Below, in pieces: positions 5,533 to 5,758 of a stretch of 5,758 bases of DNA. How positions within the stretch are numbered: position 1 is the first letter of the stretch; every line of letters begins with the position of its first letter. The position numbers were made by a program, and so were the translations under genes. The stretch lies in the NCBI GenBank assembly GCA_035465695.1, contig DATIVR010000175.1:1-5758 (forward strand). The letters run 5' to 3'. The stretch comes from DASUBN01 sp035465695 (lineage in GTDB: Bacteria > Pseudomonadota > Gammaproteobacteria > Natronospirales > REEB76). Under the pieces are notes generated by a model. That model searched no databases. It was given only the letters and a program-made list of their open reading frames with translations, and was not told the origin of the DNA.

Positions 5533-5758
5533 TCAGCCTTCGCCGTTGAAGGCGACGTTGACGATCTTGTTCGCGGCGGGATCGAACACCACACCGAAGA
5601 AGCTGCGGCCGCCGTCGCAGACGTTCACGGGCACGGTGTCTTCGTGCGTCCACTCCGCCTGGTGGATGTAGAAGTTGCCGTAGATGAGGTGCTTGCCGTC
5701 GCTGATGATCCCGGCATACTGGCCGTGGTAGGAATCCAGAGGATTGCTGAGCACCGGA
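5533..5758 (-). CDS. Unrecognised protein, N-terminus beyond window
   Basis: Seventy-four residues up to a TGA at 5535-5533 are visible; the frame stays open to the right edge, so the start is probably outside, though a GTG at 5754 could be one. The visible part alternates aromatic and small residues (SYHGQYAGIISDGKHLIYG, FYIHQAEWTHEDTVPVNV, GRSFFGVVFDP) and ends NKIVNVAFNGEG. This suggests a mostly beta-sheet C-terminal domain. It contains one Cys (VCDGGRS). I do not recognise the family. Codon use and base composition resemble the neighbours, and the stop lies 4 bases from the VOC gene start, so the two are probably cotranscribed. Confidence 0.75.
   Translation of the reverse strand, partial: PVLSNPLDSYHGQYAGIISDGKHLIYGNFYIHQAEWTHEDTVPVNVCDGGRSFFGVVFDPAANKIVNVAFNGEG

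Noticed and set aside
2886..5549. An 887-codon open frame on the plus strand lying opposite lpdA and the VOC gene.
   Set aside because: It is antisense to clear, fully conserved genes and its translation is rich in His, Arg, Gly and Leu with no recognisable motif. High-GC coding sequence commonly leaves such long stop-free shadows. It also overlaps the end of the exporter gene.

Overview
The window looks like part of the chromosome of a high-GC proteobacterium, most likely a gammaproteobacterium. The carbonic anhydrase matches the Escherichia coli Can type almost motif for motif. The dihydrolipoamide dehydrogenase carries its own lipoyl domain, as in many beta- and gammaproteobacteria. Genes are tightly packed, lipoboxes are typical Gram-negative ones, and GTG and TTG starts are common. 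I see no mobile element, CRISPR array, rRNA or tRNA. The affiliation is inferred from protein character only.

Left part (1-2491, minus strand): a compact five-gene cluster read leftward. In transcription order it holds an unknown lipoprotein (2491-1904), a small DUF1272 cysteine-rich zinc-finger-like protein (1890-1642), a second unknown lipoprotein (TTG start 1645, end 947), a type II beta-carbonic anhydrase (927-277), and the N-terminal half of a RimJ/RimL-like GNAT acetyltransferase (GTG start 274, running off the window). Gaps are 13, overlap, 19 and 2 bases, so this is very probably one operon. Its possible promoter has a -10 box so close to the first ATG that the message may be leaderless.

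Middle (2492-2724): a 233-base divergent intergenic region, the most interesting part of the window. Reading rightward it contains a sigma70-like promoter, a possible 17-codon leader peptide, a perfect 8-bp pairing that would act as an antiterminator, and a strong intrinsic terminator. The terminator sits directly in front of a LysE/RhtB-type exporter gene (2725-3342). This has the layout of a transcription attenuator or riboswitch controlling export of an amino acid or similar small molecule.

Right part (3339-5758, minus strand): three genes read leftward. They are an unrecognised protein cut by the window end (ending 5533), a small VOC/glyoxalase-fold protein (5528-5148), and a lipoyl-domain dihydrolipoamide dehydrogenase (5117-3339). 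The last converges on the exporter gene, and the two stop codons share one CTAG palindrome. The E1 and E2 subunits that this dehydrogenase would serve are not in the window.
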